This document shows positions 1 through 7,671 of a stretch of 64,000 nt of DNA, one piece after another. The DNA lies in assembly GCF_000332175.1 (NCBI RefSeq), contig NZ_KB235914.1, positions 1,247,966 through 1,311,965 on the forward strand, read 5' to 3'. How positions within the stretch are numbered: the first letter of the stretch is position 1; the number at the start of each line of letters is the position of its first letter. The position numbers and the translations under genes are program-made. The notes under the pieces were generated by a model. That model was given only the letters and a program-made list of their open reading frames with translations. It was not told where the DNA came from and did not search any database. The stretch is from Pseudanabaena sp. PCC 6802. Lineage in GTDB: Bacteria; Cyanobacteriota; Cyanobacteriia; Pseudanabaenales; Pseudanabaenaceae.

Positions 1-1
1 C

Positions 2-835
2 GCCCAGTCGCTCAAGCGTCAGGGTAAGTCCGGCTCGCGCAGCATGGTATTCTCGCAGGAACGGGGTCGATATATCAAGCCAGTGATGCCGCAGGGTAAG
101 AGCGATCGCATTGCTGTTGATGCCACGTTGCGTGCCTGTGCGCCTTACCAAAAGGCGCGGCGCAGTCGCCATCCCGATCGCAAAGTGATTGTCGAAAATG
201 TGGATATGCGAGCGAAACGCTTGGCTCGTAAAGCGGGGGCGCTGGTAGTATTCGTAGTGGATGCCTCTGGCTCGATGGCGTTGAATCGGATGCAGTCCGC
301 CAAGGGTGCAGTGCTGCGCCTTTTGACGGAAGCATATCAAAACCGCGACCAGATTGCTTTGATTCCCTTCCGAGGCGAACGGGCAGAGGTCTTGCTGCCA
401 CCCACGCGCTCGATTGAAGCGGCGAGGAGGAGATTGGATTTGTTACCCTGTGGAGGTGGTTCGCCCTTGGCACACGGTCTGACGCAGGCGGTTAGAGTGG
501 GACTCAACGCGCAGCAGTCCGGCGACGTGGGGCAGGTGATGCTGGTAGCAATCACCGACGGGCGCGGTAATATTCCGCTCTCGCGATCGCTAGGCGAACC
601 AGCCGATCCAAATATCAAACCCGATATCAAAGCAGAGTTGTTGGATATTGCCAAAAAGATTCGGGTGCTAGGCTTATCTCTGTTAGTGATAGATACGGAA
701 AACAAGTTTGTTTCAACTGGCTTTGCGAAAGAGTTAGCCCAGAATGCTGGCGGCAAATATTATCATCTACCGAAAGCAACTGATGCGGCGATCGCGGCTA
801 TGACCCGCAACGCGATTAACGACATGCGCAGTTGA
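2..835 (+). CDS. chlD: Magnesium chelatase subunit D, C-terminal part (cut by window edge)
   Basis: This is the C-terminal part of the AAA+/von Willebrand factor A subunit of magnesium chelatase, which with ChlI and ChlH inserts Mg2+ into protoporphyrin IX, the first committed step of chlorophyll synthesis. The frame is open from base 2, so the gene begins outside the window. What is visible is the basic linker and the whole VWA domain: the MIDAS motif DASGSM is near the start of the domain, followed by GSPLAHG and the ITDGRGN strand. The protein ends MRS. The last codons (787-812) match a stretch at 6881-6906, so the downstream DNA looks inserted against this gene. The family assignment is secure. 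Confidence 0.95.
   Translation, partial: AQSLKRQGKSGSRSMVFSQERGRYIKPVMPQGKSDRIAVDATLRACAPYQKARRSRHPDRKVIVENVDMRAKRLARKAGALVVFVVDASGSMALNRMQSAKGAVLRLLTEAYQNRDQIALIPFRGERAEVLLPPTRSIEAARRRLDLLPCGGGSPLAHGLTQAVRVGLNAQQSGDVGQVMLVAITDGRGNIPLSRSLGEPADPNIKPDIKAELLDIAKKIRVLGLSLLVIDTENKFVSTGFAKELAQNAGGKYYHLPKATDAAIAAMTRNAINDMRS
787..812 (+). repeat. 26-bp direct repeat, copy 1 (inside chlD 3' end)
   Basis: These 26 bases match 6881-6906 in the same orientation with one mismatch (G807 versus A6901). Only the first part is a HIP1 palindrome; the following GGCTATGACCC and CAACG are not. The pair brackets the island that holds the Argonaute operon and two IS elements, so it may be an integration or duplication footprint. 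Confidence 0.7.
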
Positions 836-893
836 TGATGAGTAGCAGTGACTAGCTTTTCAGCTTGAGACACTGCTAAAATGCTAAACTTGA

Positions 894-1259
894 ATGCGAT
901 TAGTGTTTCATAATTCTGTGGCTGAAATCTCCAAAGAGGCTATTGGCAAAATTTTAGAATTGATGGGTAGGCTATCAATGTTAATAGATGCAGCTTCATC
1001 TATAGAGTTATCTATTTTTAATAATTATGGTGAAACTGAGGAAATAGTCTACGTGTTAGAGCAACTACAAAACACTAAGGAGAGGGGAATTTCCGCTTAT
1101 TCAAGGCTTTCTACTCTTCTGTTAAAAGTGTCTGAGGTTCAACCATCTGCGCCTATGGTTATGATGGAGATGTTAGCCAAAGCCATGGAGCAAGCCCAGG
1201 CTACTGTTGACGCTGGAGAAGCAACTGTTAGAGAAGCAAGAAATGATTGGAGTATGTAA
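894..1259 (+). CDS. Small hypothetical protein, probably alpha-helical
   Basis: I do not recognise this 121-residue protein. It looks mostly helical, with heptad-like leucine spacing (KILELMGRLSMLIDAA and LEQLQNTKERGISAYSRLSTLL), no membrane segment and no catalytic motif. It is the first gene of the accessory island after chlD, and its stop overlaps the start of the next gene as TAATG, so the two are probably translationally coupled. Base composition is AT-richer than chlD. It could be an accessory gene of the downstream SMEK/Argonaute pair or a remnant of another cassette. Confidence 0.6.
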   Translation: MRLVFHNSVAEISKEAIGKILELMGRLSMLIDAASSIELSIFNNYGETEEIVYVLEQLQNTKERGISAYSRLSTLLLKVSEVQPSAPMVMMEMLAKAMEQAQATVDAGEATVREARNDWSM

Positions 1260-1450
1260 TGACTACACCTGTTATACCAGATCCTCAAAAAGTTCAGAAA
1301 ACTGTAGTTAAGTTGCAGGAAGTTTGCCAGCAATTTGACGCGCTGAACTTTACACTTGATGAATTAATTGCACAAGTTGATGCAGAAATACAAAATAGCC
1401 CCTTGACGATTTACCATCTTAGGAAAAATCGCGAACCGCAAAGCGCATAG
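1259..1450 (+). CDS. Small hypothetical protein coupled to the preceding gene
   Basis: A 63-residue product starting MTTPVIPDPQKVQ. I chose ATG 1259, which overlaps the upstream stop codon; a TTG at 1247 would add four residues. It reads as a short amphipathic helix region (KVQKTVVKLQEVCQQFDALNFTLDELIAQVDAEI is the helical part, residues about 9-42) followed by a basic tail. No family is recognised. The tight coupling suggests the two small proteins act together. About 50 bp separate it from the region where the SMEK gene may start. Confidence 0.55.
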   Translation: MTTPVIPDPQKVQKTVVKLQEVCQQFDALNFTLDELIAQVDAEIQNSPLTIYHLRKNREPQSA

Positions 1451-1567
1451 CGCTCGCATGCAATGAAATGGGGGTTTACGCTATGGATTATGGAGTAAAG
1501 ATTGTTGCCGTTCGGTGATGCAAACCGTTCGCTTTATTTCTTGGCGGGTACTGTACTTTACACTTCT

Positions 1568-3031
1568 ATGAACCTTTTGGAAGCACGTAATAAAATTAAC
1601 TCTCTAATGTCAGTATTTGTTACGCAAGTGAAAGGTGCAACAGTAATGGGACAAACGGACATCAATCGAGTTGCGGAAATGATGCTTATTCCATTGTTTG
1701 CGGAGGTGTACGGCTTTAAGGCACTTAAAAACTTGAACACTGATAAGGATAATCACCCAGCAATTGATTTGGGTGATGAAACTGCTAAGGTGTGCGTTCA
1801 AGTCACGTCAACATCTGACATAGAAAAAGTGAAATCTTCTTTACGAAAATTTGTGGAATACAAGTTTTATGAAAAGTACGATCGATTGATCGTTTACATC
1901 CTAACAGAAAAGCAAAAATCATACTCAAGTAAAGCTTTTACGAATATTATTCAAGGGAAATTCAAGTTTGACTCAAAGAAAGATATTCAGGATTCCTCTA
2001 ACTTATTAAAAGTAGTAGCTCATTTCTCGATCGATAAAGTAGAAAAAGTAAAAGAAATCCTTGAGGCAAATATTGAAGGCAAAACTAGACTGCTTCCCAG
2101 CCCAGAAGAACATAAGACTGAGACCACATATCTTAATCTAGTCAAAATATCCTTTCCTAAAACTCTCTACACAGCGGATTTAGCTATTCAACCACAATTT
2201 TCCTCTGCCGATAGAGGTAAATCATCAGGAAGAAGAAATAGCGCTCCGCGAGAGATAGTTCAAGAAGCACTTGCAAAACAAGGGCTGAAGTTTGGAGTTG
2301 ATTGGGAGTATTTTAAGAGAAGAATTATTACATTCCACGATCTTAACAATAGTGATTTACCTCTAGCAAAAATTGTGAATAGAGAAACAATAACTGAAAT
2401 CAACACTCAGGAATTCTTTGATAAAGGTGAGGAGCACGAAAAAACATTCAAATCCTTGTTGAGAAGATGCTTACAACAAAAACTATATCAACAGCAAGTT
2501 TTGTGGCAATATAAAGAGCAATTATTTATATTCGGTCAAATCGAAGAAGAATCAGAGCGTAAAGAACATTGGTTCGGAGAACGTGCTGCCGATAGAGTAG
2601 TTTATGAGCGATTTATGAAGAAAGAAAAGCCGCTTGAAACTTCTTACTGCAAGCATCTTGCTTTCAAAATACAATTTAAGAGATTTGGGGGGGATTGGTA
2701 TATCCTAATTAAGCCAGAATGGTTCTTTAGCTATGATGGCTACAAAAAATCTTCCTTTAATAAAGATAGAGCTGATTGGTTAAAGAAAAGAGAGAACAAT
2801 AATCAGGTTTTTAACCATCTTCGTTTCATCACATATTTTCTGGGCAATAGCGAACCTCTTCAAATTACTAAACGCACCTATCCATTTCTTTCCTTTGGAC
2901 AACTTCTATCCTTTGATTCCTCTCCTTTGTTAAATGACTATGAATGGAATCCTCCAAAGAAAGAAGAAGAAGAGGATTTCAATGATATTCAAGATCTACC
3001 ATTATTTAAGTATGAAACTGCACCTAATTGA
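1568..3031 (+). CDS. SMEK-domain protein, partner of a short Argonaute
   Basis: The protein has 487 residues from ATG 1568. Residues about 1-115 match what I know as the SMEK domain of prokaryotic conflict systems: an N-terminal helix (NLLEARNKINSL), TDINRVAE, then AIDLGD and CVQVTSTS. The D67...Q78-V-T80 arrangement resembles a PD-(D/E)XK core with the lysine replaced, so nuclease activity is possible but unproven. Residues 115-487 include a FKIQFKRFGGDWYILI segment and an acidic tail. By position this half may be the APAZ (N-L1-L2-like) domain that binds short Argonautes; that is inference. The 3' end overlaps the Argonaute start by 20 bp. A TTG at 1502, preceded by GGAG, could add 22 residues. 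Confidence 0.8.
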   Translation: MNLLEARNKINSLMSVFVTQVKGATVMGQTDINRVAEMMLIPLFAEVYGFKALKNLNTDKDNHPAIDLGDETAKVCVQVTSTSDIEKVKSSLRKFVEYKFYEKYDRLIVYILTEKQKSYSSKAFTNIIQGKFKFDSKKDIQDSSNLLKVVAHFSIDKVEKVKEILEANIEGKTRLLPSPEEHKTETTYLNLVKISFPKTLYTADLAIQPQFSSADRGKSSGRRNSAPREIVQEALAKQGLKFGVDWEYFKRRIITFHDLNNSDLPLAKIVNRETITEINTQEFFDKGEEHEKTFKSLLRRCLQQKLYQQQVLWQYKEQLFIFGQIEEESERKEHWFGERAADRVVYERFMKKEKPLETSYCKHLAFKIQFKRFGGDWYILIKPEWFFSYDGYKKSSFNKDRADWLKKRENNNQVFNHLRFITYFLGNSEPLQITKRTYPFLSFGQLLSFDSSPLLNDYEWNPPKKEEEEDFNDIQDLPLFKYETAPN

Positions 3032-4184
3032 CGAGCCTCTCCTTGAATTTGCCCAGGGAAATCATGTTTGCCCAAGAAAGGGAATTACGGACTTCAATGT
3101 TTATGATACAAAAATGAGTGCAAGACGAGAGCGCATTTTTGTAGGTGCAGTTGGCACGAGTGACAATTTAGCCAAATTATCTGCCTGGCTAGAAAGATGC
3201 TCAAACTTCATTCCAGCTAACTCTAATAGCAAGCACCCTACGTTATTTCCTGCGTTCTGTGGATTTAATCAAAGCTCTGGATTTAAGGCAAATCTGCTGT
3301 TTGAAGAGGGAATTACACGAAACATAAACAATTCTGATGTTAGGAAGATTCTTGCAATTACAAGTTGGAACGAACGTGTTGATGCTGCTATTGAACTGTA
3401 TTATAAGTACGTTAAGTTCCTAGCTCAAAATAGAACCGTTGATGTAATTGTATGCATTATCCCTACCCAATTGTATGACAAGATTGTTCAAGAAGACCAT
3501 GAGTCTTTTGAAGATTCTGATAGAGATGAAGAACCTCAAGACAATCTAGAAACTAACTTTAGGAGAGCTTTAAAGGCAAAAACCATGCATCTTGGTAGAC
3601 CATTACAACTTGTAAGAGAATCATCTTTAGAATCAAATGCCAGAGGTCAACAGGATGATGCAACAAAAGCATGGAATTTTTGTACTGCACTTTATTACAA
3701 AGCAAATCAAACTGTCTGTTGGAAACTAATTGCAAATCCACATAGACCATCTATCTGCTTTGTTGGCGTTAGTTTCTACAAAAGTAGAGATAGAAAGATT
3801 TTGCATACTAGCTTGGCACAGATATTTGATGAACTTGGTAATGGGGTCATATTGAGAGGTACTCCAGTTGACTTGAATAAAGAAGACCGACAGCCACATT
3901 TAATGGAAAAACAGGCTTATGAGTTACTACAATCGGCTCTATCAGAGTACCGGGTAGCTATGAATAATTCTCCTGGCAGGTTGGTCATGCATAAATCTTC
4001 AAATTACTTTACGGATGAGCTAAAAGGGTTTCGTCAAGCAGCATTAGAGTCTCAGGTAAATACGGTTGATTTTGTGACTATCCTTCGCACAGATATTAGA
4101 TTGTTTCGAGGTGGTATATATCCTCCATTTAGAGGCACACATATCGAGATGGATTGGAATACCCACCTCTTAGAACCCATTTAG
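3012..4184 (+). pseudogene. Short prokaryotic Argonaute (MID-PIWI), 5' part, interrupted by an IS
   Basis: The start is ATG 3012 (MKLHLIDEPLLEF), the usual opening of short pAgos; an in-frame ATG at 2934 lies inside the SMEK gene. The first 389 codons are intact, then an IS adds one codon and a stop. The MID region is residues about 110-240, with VDVIVCIIPTQLYDKI, HLGRPLQLVRESS and TKAWNFCTALYYKA. PIWI begins at FVGVSFYKS (about 250). The first catalytic Asp of slicing Argonautes is replaced here (GVS), and HKSS stands where another Asp is expected, so this is a guide-dependent sensor without slicing, as in other short pAgos. The C-terminal 91 residues lie beyond the IS at 5038-5313. Full length would be about 480 residues, typical of the short class. 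Confidence 0.88.
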
Positions 4185-5040
4185 GAAGTCGCAGTTGCCA
4201 GATTTCTTAGCATTTTGCGGATTAAAGCCAAGTAAATAAACGATTCAGACATTTGCTCATAAAATTCATAATCCTTGCTTAGTCTACGACAATTACCTAA
4301 CCAAGCAAAGGTTCGCTCTACCACCCAACGCTTTGACTCCACTACAAAACCTTTCTGATTGTCTGCCCGTTTGCTAACTTCCCAAAGCCATCCGAAGTTG
4401 TCGTTGACCCATTGTGTGATTTCATCACCAGAGAATCCAGCATCAACCAGAATTTTCTCTAATCGTGGTAATGGAGATGTGAGATTCTGTAACAACTGCT
4501 TAGCTCCTGCTCTTTCACCGATGTTAGCTGCACACACCAACACCTTTACAACTAAGCCCAAGGTGTCAACCATAGCGAAGCGTTTCTGCCCTTGATTTGC
4601 TTACCGCCATCAAAACCTCGACTGCCCGCACTTTCTGTTGTCTTCACACTCTGGCTATCGATACTCACCAAGCTTGGGGTCGCCTCTTTACTAACCTTTT
4701 CCCTAAATTGTTGGCTCAATTTGCGATTAATCTCCTCCAGTAGCCCAGTTCTTTCCCACCTTTGCCAGTAGAAATAGACCGTTGAGTAAGGCGGAAAGTC
4801 ATGGGGTAGATTCTGCCATGTACAACCATTTTTGAGTATATAGAAAATGGCATTCAGTAACTCTCGCATATTTGTTTTGGGTGGCCTACCCCATTTTGAT
4901 GGTTTGGGTAGCATGGGTGCGATAATTTCCCATTCTTGGTTGGATAAATCGGTATTATAGGATCGGCGCATCTCTTCAGGTTTATACTAGACTTCATCAG
5001 TATTTATACCTGCTTTTGGTGCGCCTTTTACTTCCTAAAT
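4179..5040 (-). mobile_element. IS5-family (IS427-like) insertion sequence inside the Argonaute gene
   Basis: The element is about 0.86 kb, bounded by perfect 11-bp inverted repeats ATTTAGGAAGT (4179-4189) and ACTTCCTAAAT (5030-5040). A TA lies at the outer side of GGAAGT at both ends, which would suit the TA duplication of IS427-type elements, but the exact target duplication cannot be fixed because the ends are palindromic with the flank. The transposase lies on the minus strand and its stop codon overlaps the left repeat. Removing 4179-5037 joins Pro (CCC) to Asn (AAT) in frame and rebuilds the PIWI domain. Confidence 0.88.
4181..4971 (-). CDS. IS5-family DDE transposase encoded in two overlapping frames
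   Basis: The N-terminal frame (4971-4552, 139 residues) carries the DUF4096-type domain (YNTDLSNQEWEIIAPMLP) and the first catalytic Asp in SIDSQSVKT. The C-terminal frame (4573-4181) carries VDAGFSGD with the second Asp and WVVERTFAWL with the Glu. Slipping back one base at AGAAAC, just after IKGR, joins them as KGRKRFAMVD, the usual family reading. This is either programmed -1 frameshifting, common in IS5/IS427 elements, or loss of one A. The DDE triad and lengths otherwise look complete. Confidence 0.88.
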
Positions 5041-5313
5041 GGCTTCTTATATACAAGGGGTGCAGTGGAATACTATAAAACCTATCCCGGACTTTACATT
5101 CCTCAACCATTAGAGATTAGGATTATAGAGTCAGATGAGTCTCCTGGGGTTATCTGCCGAGAAATTCTCGGACTAACTAAAATGAATTGGAATAACACCC
5201 AATTTGATGGGAAATATCCAATCACTATTCAATGTGCACGAAAGGTGGGCGAAATCATGAAGTATTTAGGAGAAAATGACCAGCCACAAATTCGTTACAG
5301 TTTTTACATGTAG
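5038..5313 (+). pseudogene. Short Argonaute PIWI domain, 3' part
   Basis: This is the missing C-terminus of the Argonaute gene that stops at 4184. It reads NGFLYTRGAVEYYKTYPGLY and then TKMNWNNTQFDGKYPIT, ending RYSFYM, the typical end of short pAgo PIWI domains. A GTG at 5065 allows a separate open frame, but it would only make a fragment. The frame runs without stops from the IS edge to the TAG at 5311, so the gene was probably intact when the IS entered and has decayed little since. Confidence 0.87.
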
Positions 5314-5348
5314 AGTCAAAATTGCTCCTTACCTGAGTATGCTTGCTA

Positions 5349-6830
5349 CTGGAGTTTAGACTAAAAGGCAACAAGAAGCATCTCGCTAGATAGAAACTAG
5401 CGAGAGAGAGGATAAAAGGGAAGAAGTTGAGCTAAGCAGTTGCAGCGGAAGCTTTTTGAGGGGCTTGGCATAGCGTTTTTTGACAGTAGGATAACGAATC
5501 CGTTGGGTTCGTTTTTCCCAAGAGGCCAACCTGGAGACTTACCGCGAGGTTTAGGGTCAGGGGAAGGAGAGCCAATCCTGACCAAAACTAAAGCAAAAGC
5601 ATTTGCAACTCGACCAGGAGACAATTTAGTCATCGGTTTCTGCCAAGGCAGAGGAGAGTCTTGGACAAGTTCACGAGCGAGCCACAATTGCCAAGTAAGT
5701 AAAGGCATCAAGTCCGACCAAGTCTCCATCTGAGCAGGGGTAGAAAGCTGAGGGATTGTCCAATGGAGACGTTGACGCACCAAGCGATACCAATGCTCAA
5801 TGGCAAATCTGCGCAGATATTTTTGCCATACCTCACTCAAGATTGGCTCGTCTTTAGCGACCCAAATCAACCACAGGGGTTTCGATTCAGGCATATCAAG
5901 ACGTTCGACCAGAATGAGTGTAAAGGGATGGTCTGCGGCTTGCTTTAAGTGCAGGTTTGGCCATCGACGAATTTGCAATCGTCCCAGTTTAGGCTCTGCA
6001 ATTGTGATGTCTGCTTGGGGAATAGACCAAGTGTCAGAGTCTTTGAGGCTAAATTTCTCTCCATGCTTATGGGGTCGCCCATGCCCCTCGTAATCCTTTG
6101 GGGCATGATACAGAACCCGGTTGGGGCGTAGCCTGAGCAGCTTGATACACGGGATGTCTGCTGTTTGCTGCAAAAATGGTGCGCACCCATACTCGCCATC
6201 CCCCAGGAAAAGCACAGTCCCAGGAATTTCCGCACAAACCAAGCGTAACTGACTAGCGGCTTTCTGAATCGGGTTCTCGAAACTGGTGATCCGCTCATGC
6301 CGCAACGGTAAGGCAAAACTCCCTTCTGACTCTGGAATCCAGGCAATTGTGCTGTATCCTTGCCCCACCGTAACAGGTTTGCTTCCTACTCCCGGTTGAG
6401 GTTGATGTTCGTAGGTGCGTTCTTGTAATGTCACCGCATAGGGACGCGACCAGGCTGTATGGTCGCCCGCCAATATCGTCACCTCTGCTGCCGGCATTTG
6501 CTGTATGTATTGCTTCATCAAGTCTTCACGTGGAGGATGACTATCTTGCAGTGCTTCATAGATACTCGACCACTCCCTCCGAAATAATGGGCTTAACGAA
6601 AGTTCCACAAACGATGAAACACTCCGACTCGTCAGTACCGCATCCATCAAGTCGAACAGCGCATCTCTCCCGTTCCCTATAATTTCGTACGTGTACTTGC
6701 GAAATTGCTCAAGTTTATCCAAACTAATCATGATGAAGCTGTTGATTTTATAGTCTTTTCAGCTTCCATCATCAAGCGGTCAGTCTGCAATGGCTGGCTG
6801 CTTTTTACCACTTTTTAGTCTAAACTCCAG
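5349..6830 (-). mobile_element. IS701-like insertion sequence, copy 1
   Basis: The element is 1482 bp with perfect 18-bp terminal inverted repeats starting CTGGAGTTTAGACTAAAA. It is flanked by a 6-bp direct repeat TTGCTA (5343-5348 and 6831-6836), which marks a genuine transposition. A near-identical second copy lies at 54090-55573 with a different duplication (TTGGTA). Copy 1 lacks one T in each of two T-runs (5453-5457 and 5512-5516), which frameshifts the end of its transposase. Confidence 0.93.
5397..6731 (-). CDS. DDE transposase of the IS701-like element, C-terminus frameshifted
   Basis: A 444-residue open frame. Candidate catalytic acids are in LAGDHTAW, FLGDGEYG and FAIEHWYR, the D-D-E spacing of this cyanobacterial transposase family (I know it as the NF041680 group). 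Up to WPLGK it is the same as the second copy at 54173-55474. After the T-run at 5512-5516 the frame changes to NEPNGFVILLSKN and runs on to an unrelated end, instead of the KKASAATA end of copy 2. The catalytic region is complete, so activity is uncertain rather than excluded. Confidence 0.88.
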   Translation of the reverse strand: MISLDKLEQFRKYTYEIIGNGRDALFDLMDAVLTSRSVSSFVELSLSPLFRREWSSIYEALQDSHPPREDLMKQYIQQMPAAEVTILAGDHTAWSRPYAVTLQERTYEHQPQPGVGSKPVTVGQGYSTIAWIPESEGSFALPLRHERITSFENPIQKAASQLRLVCAEIPGTVLFLGDGEYGCAPFLQQTADIPCIKLLRLRPNRVLYHAPKDYEGHGRPHKHGEKFSLKDSDTWSIPQADITIAEPKLGRLQIRRWPNLHLKQAADHPFTLILVERLDMPESKPLWLIWVAKDEPILSEVWQKYLRRFAIEHWYRLVRQRLHWTIPQLSTPAQMETWSDLMPLLTWQLWLARELVQDSPLPWQKPMTKLSPGRVANAFALVLVRIGSPSPDPKPRGKSPGWPLGKNEPNGFVILLSKNAMPSPSKSFRCNCLAQLLPFYPLSR

Positions 6831-6880
6831 TTGCTAGCTTCTCCGAACCACCTTCGTCCGCTGAATCAACAACCTAAAAC

Positions 6881-6906
6881 GGCGATCGCGGCTATGACCC
6901 ACAACG
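6881..6906 (+). repeat. 26-bp direct repeat, copy 2 (distal edge of island)
   Basis: This matches the end of chlD (787-812) at 25 of 26 positions. The surrounding 6837-7028 has no recognised gene. The same frame as in chlD (AIAAMT) stays open for about 34 codons to a TGA near 6982 (ending ARGSCNW), which may be a leftover chlD-derived tail or coincidence. Confidence 0.65.
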
Positions 6907-7028
6907 ACTTTCCTCACACCGAGGCTATAATCTCCCAAGAACTGTGTGCGCAACTCTATGCGCGGGGTTCCTGCAACTGGTGATAAAGGCCAAGAAAAAG
7001 TTGTTTGTGCTAGAATTGCATGTAGTCA

Positions 7029-7631
7029 ATGAGTCCTGCCAGTGAAATGACGACGACTACACAACATCTCACCCTAGCTGAGTATCTAAACTACAGTGAC
7101 AGCAAAGATAGATGCTACGAACTCGTGAATGGGGAACTCGTAGAGATGTCGCCTGAATGGGATTTTAATAGCCAGATTGCTTCCAATTTATTCGCAGAGC
7201 TTTTGCAGATTGTTTCAAGCCGCTTAATCCGATGCAAAGGCACCGAGATTGTAGTAGCTGGTGTGCGAGCCACTACCCGCGTTCCAGATCTGATGGTACT
7301 GAGCGAAGAACTACTTTTAGCTTTGCGACAGTCGAGTCGCGGCACGATTACCTTGGATATGCCACCGCCCGTGCTGGTGGTGGAGGTAGTATCGCCGGGT
7401 AAAGAGAATGAAGATCGAGACTATCGTTACAAGCGATCGGAGTATGCTGCCCGAGGCATTGCTGAGTATTGGATTGTTGACCCAGAACGCGCTCAGGTGA
7501 CTGTTCTAGTTCTCGTACATGGTTTATATGAGGAAGTAGTTTTTCGAGGGAGCGATCGCCTAATCTCTCAAGTCTTCCCAACGTTACAAATAACCGCCGA
7601 GCAGGTATTACGGGCAGGGGAATTGCTATAG
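7029..7631 (+). CDS. Uma2-family (DUF820) putative endonuclease
   Basis: A 200-residue protein of the PD-(D/E)XK-fold Uma2 family, heavily expanded in cyanobacteria and of unclear role. The visible signature is YELVNGELVEMSP near residue 30, RVPDLMVL at about 85, VVEVVSP at about 115, then RDYRYKRSEYAARGIAEYWIVDP. The acidic residues of PDL and EVVSP and the following lysine form the presumed active site. The start is ATG 7029; ATG 7047 (MTTTTQHLT) is also possible. It is the first gene beyond the island. Confidence 0.9.
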   Translation: MSPASEMTTTTQHLTLAEYLNYSDSKDRCYELVNGELVEMSPEWDFNSQIASNLFAELLQIVSSRLIRCKGTEIVVAGVRATTRVPDLMVLSEELLLALRQSSRGTITLDMPPPVLVVEVVSPGKENEDRDYRYKRSEYAARGIAEYWIVDPERAQVTVLVLVHGLYEEVVFRGSDRLISQVFPTLQITAEQVLRAGELL

Positions 7632-7671
7632 TTGGATCGACAATAATTCCTAAGGAACTACGCGATCGGAG

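Noticed and set aside
5440-6682. Several plus-strand open frames inside the IS701-like element (repeated at 54506-55425)
   Set aside because: They are shadows of the minus-strand transposase and occur unchanged in both copies.
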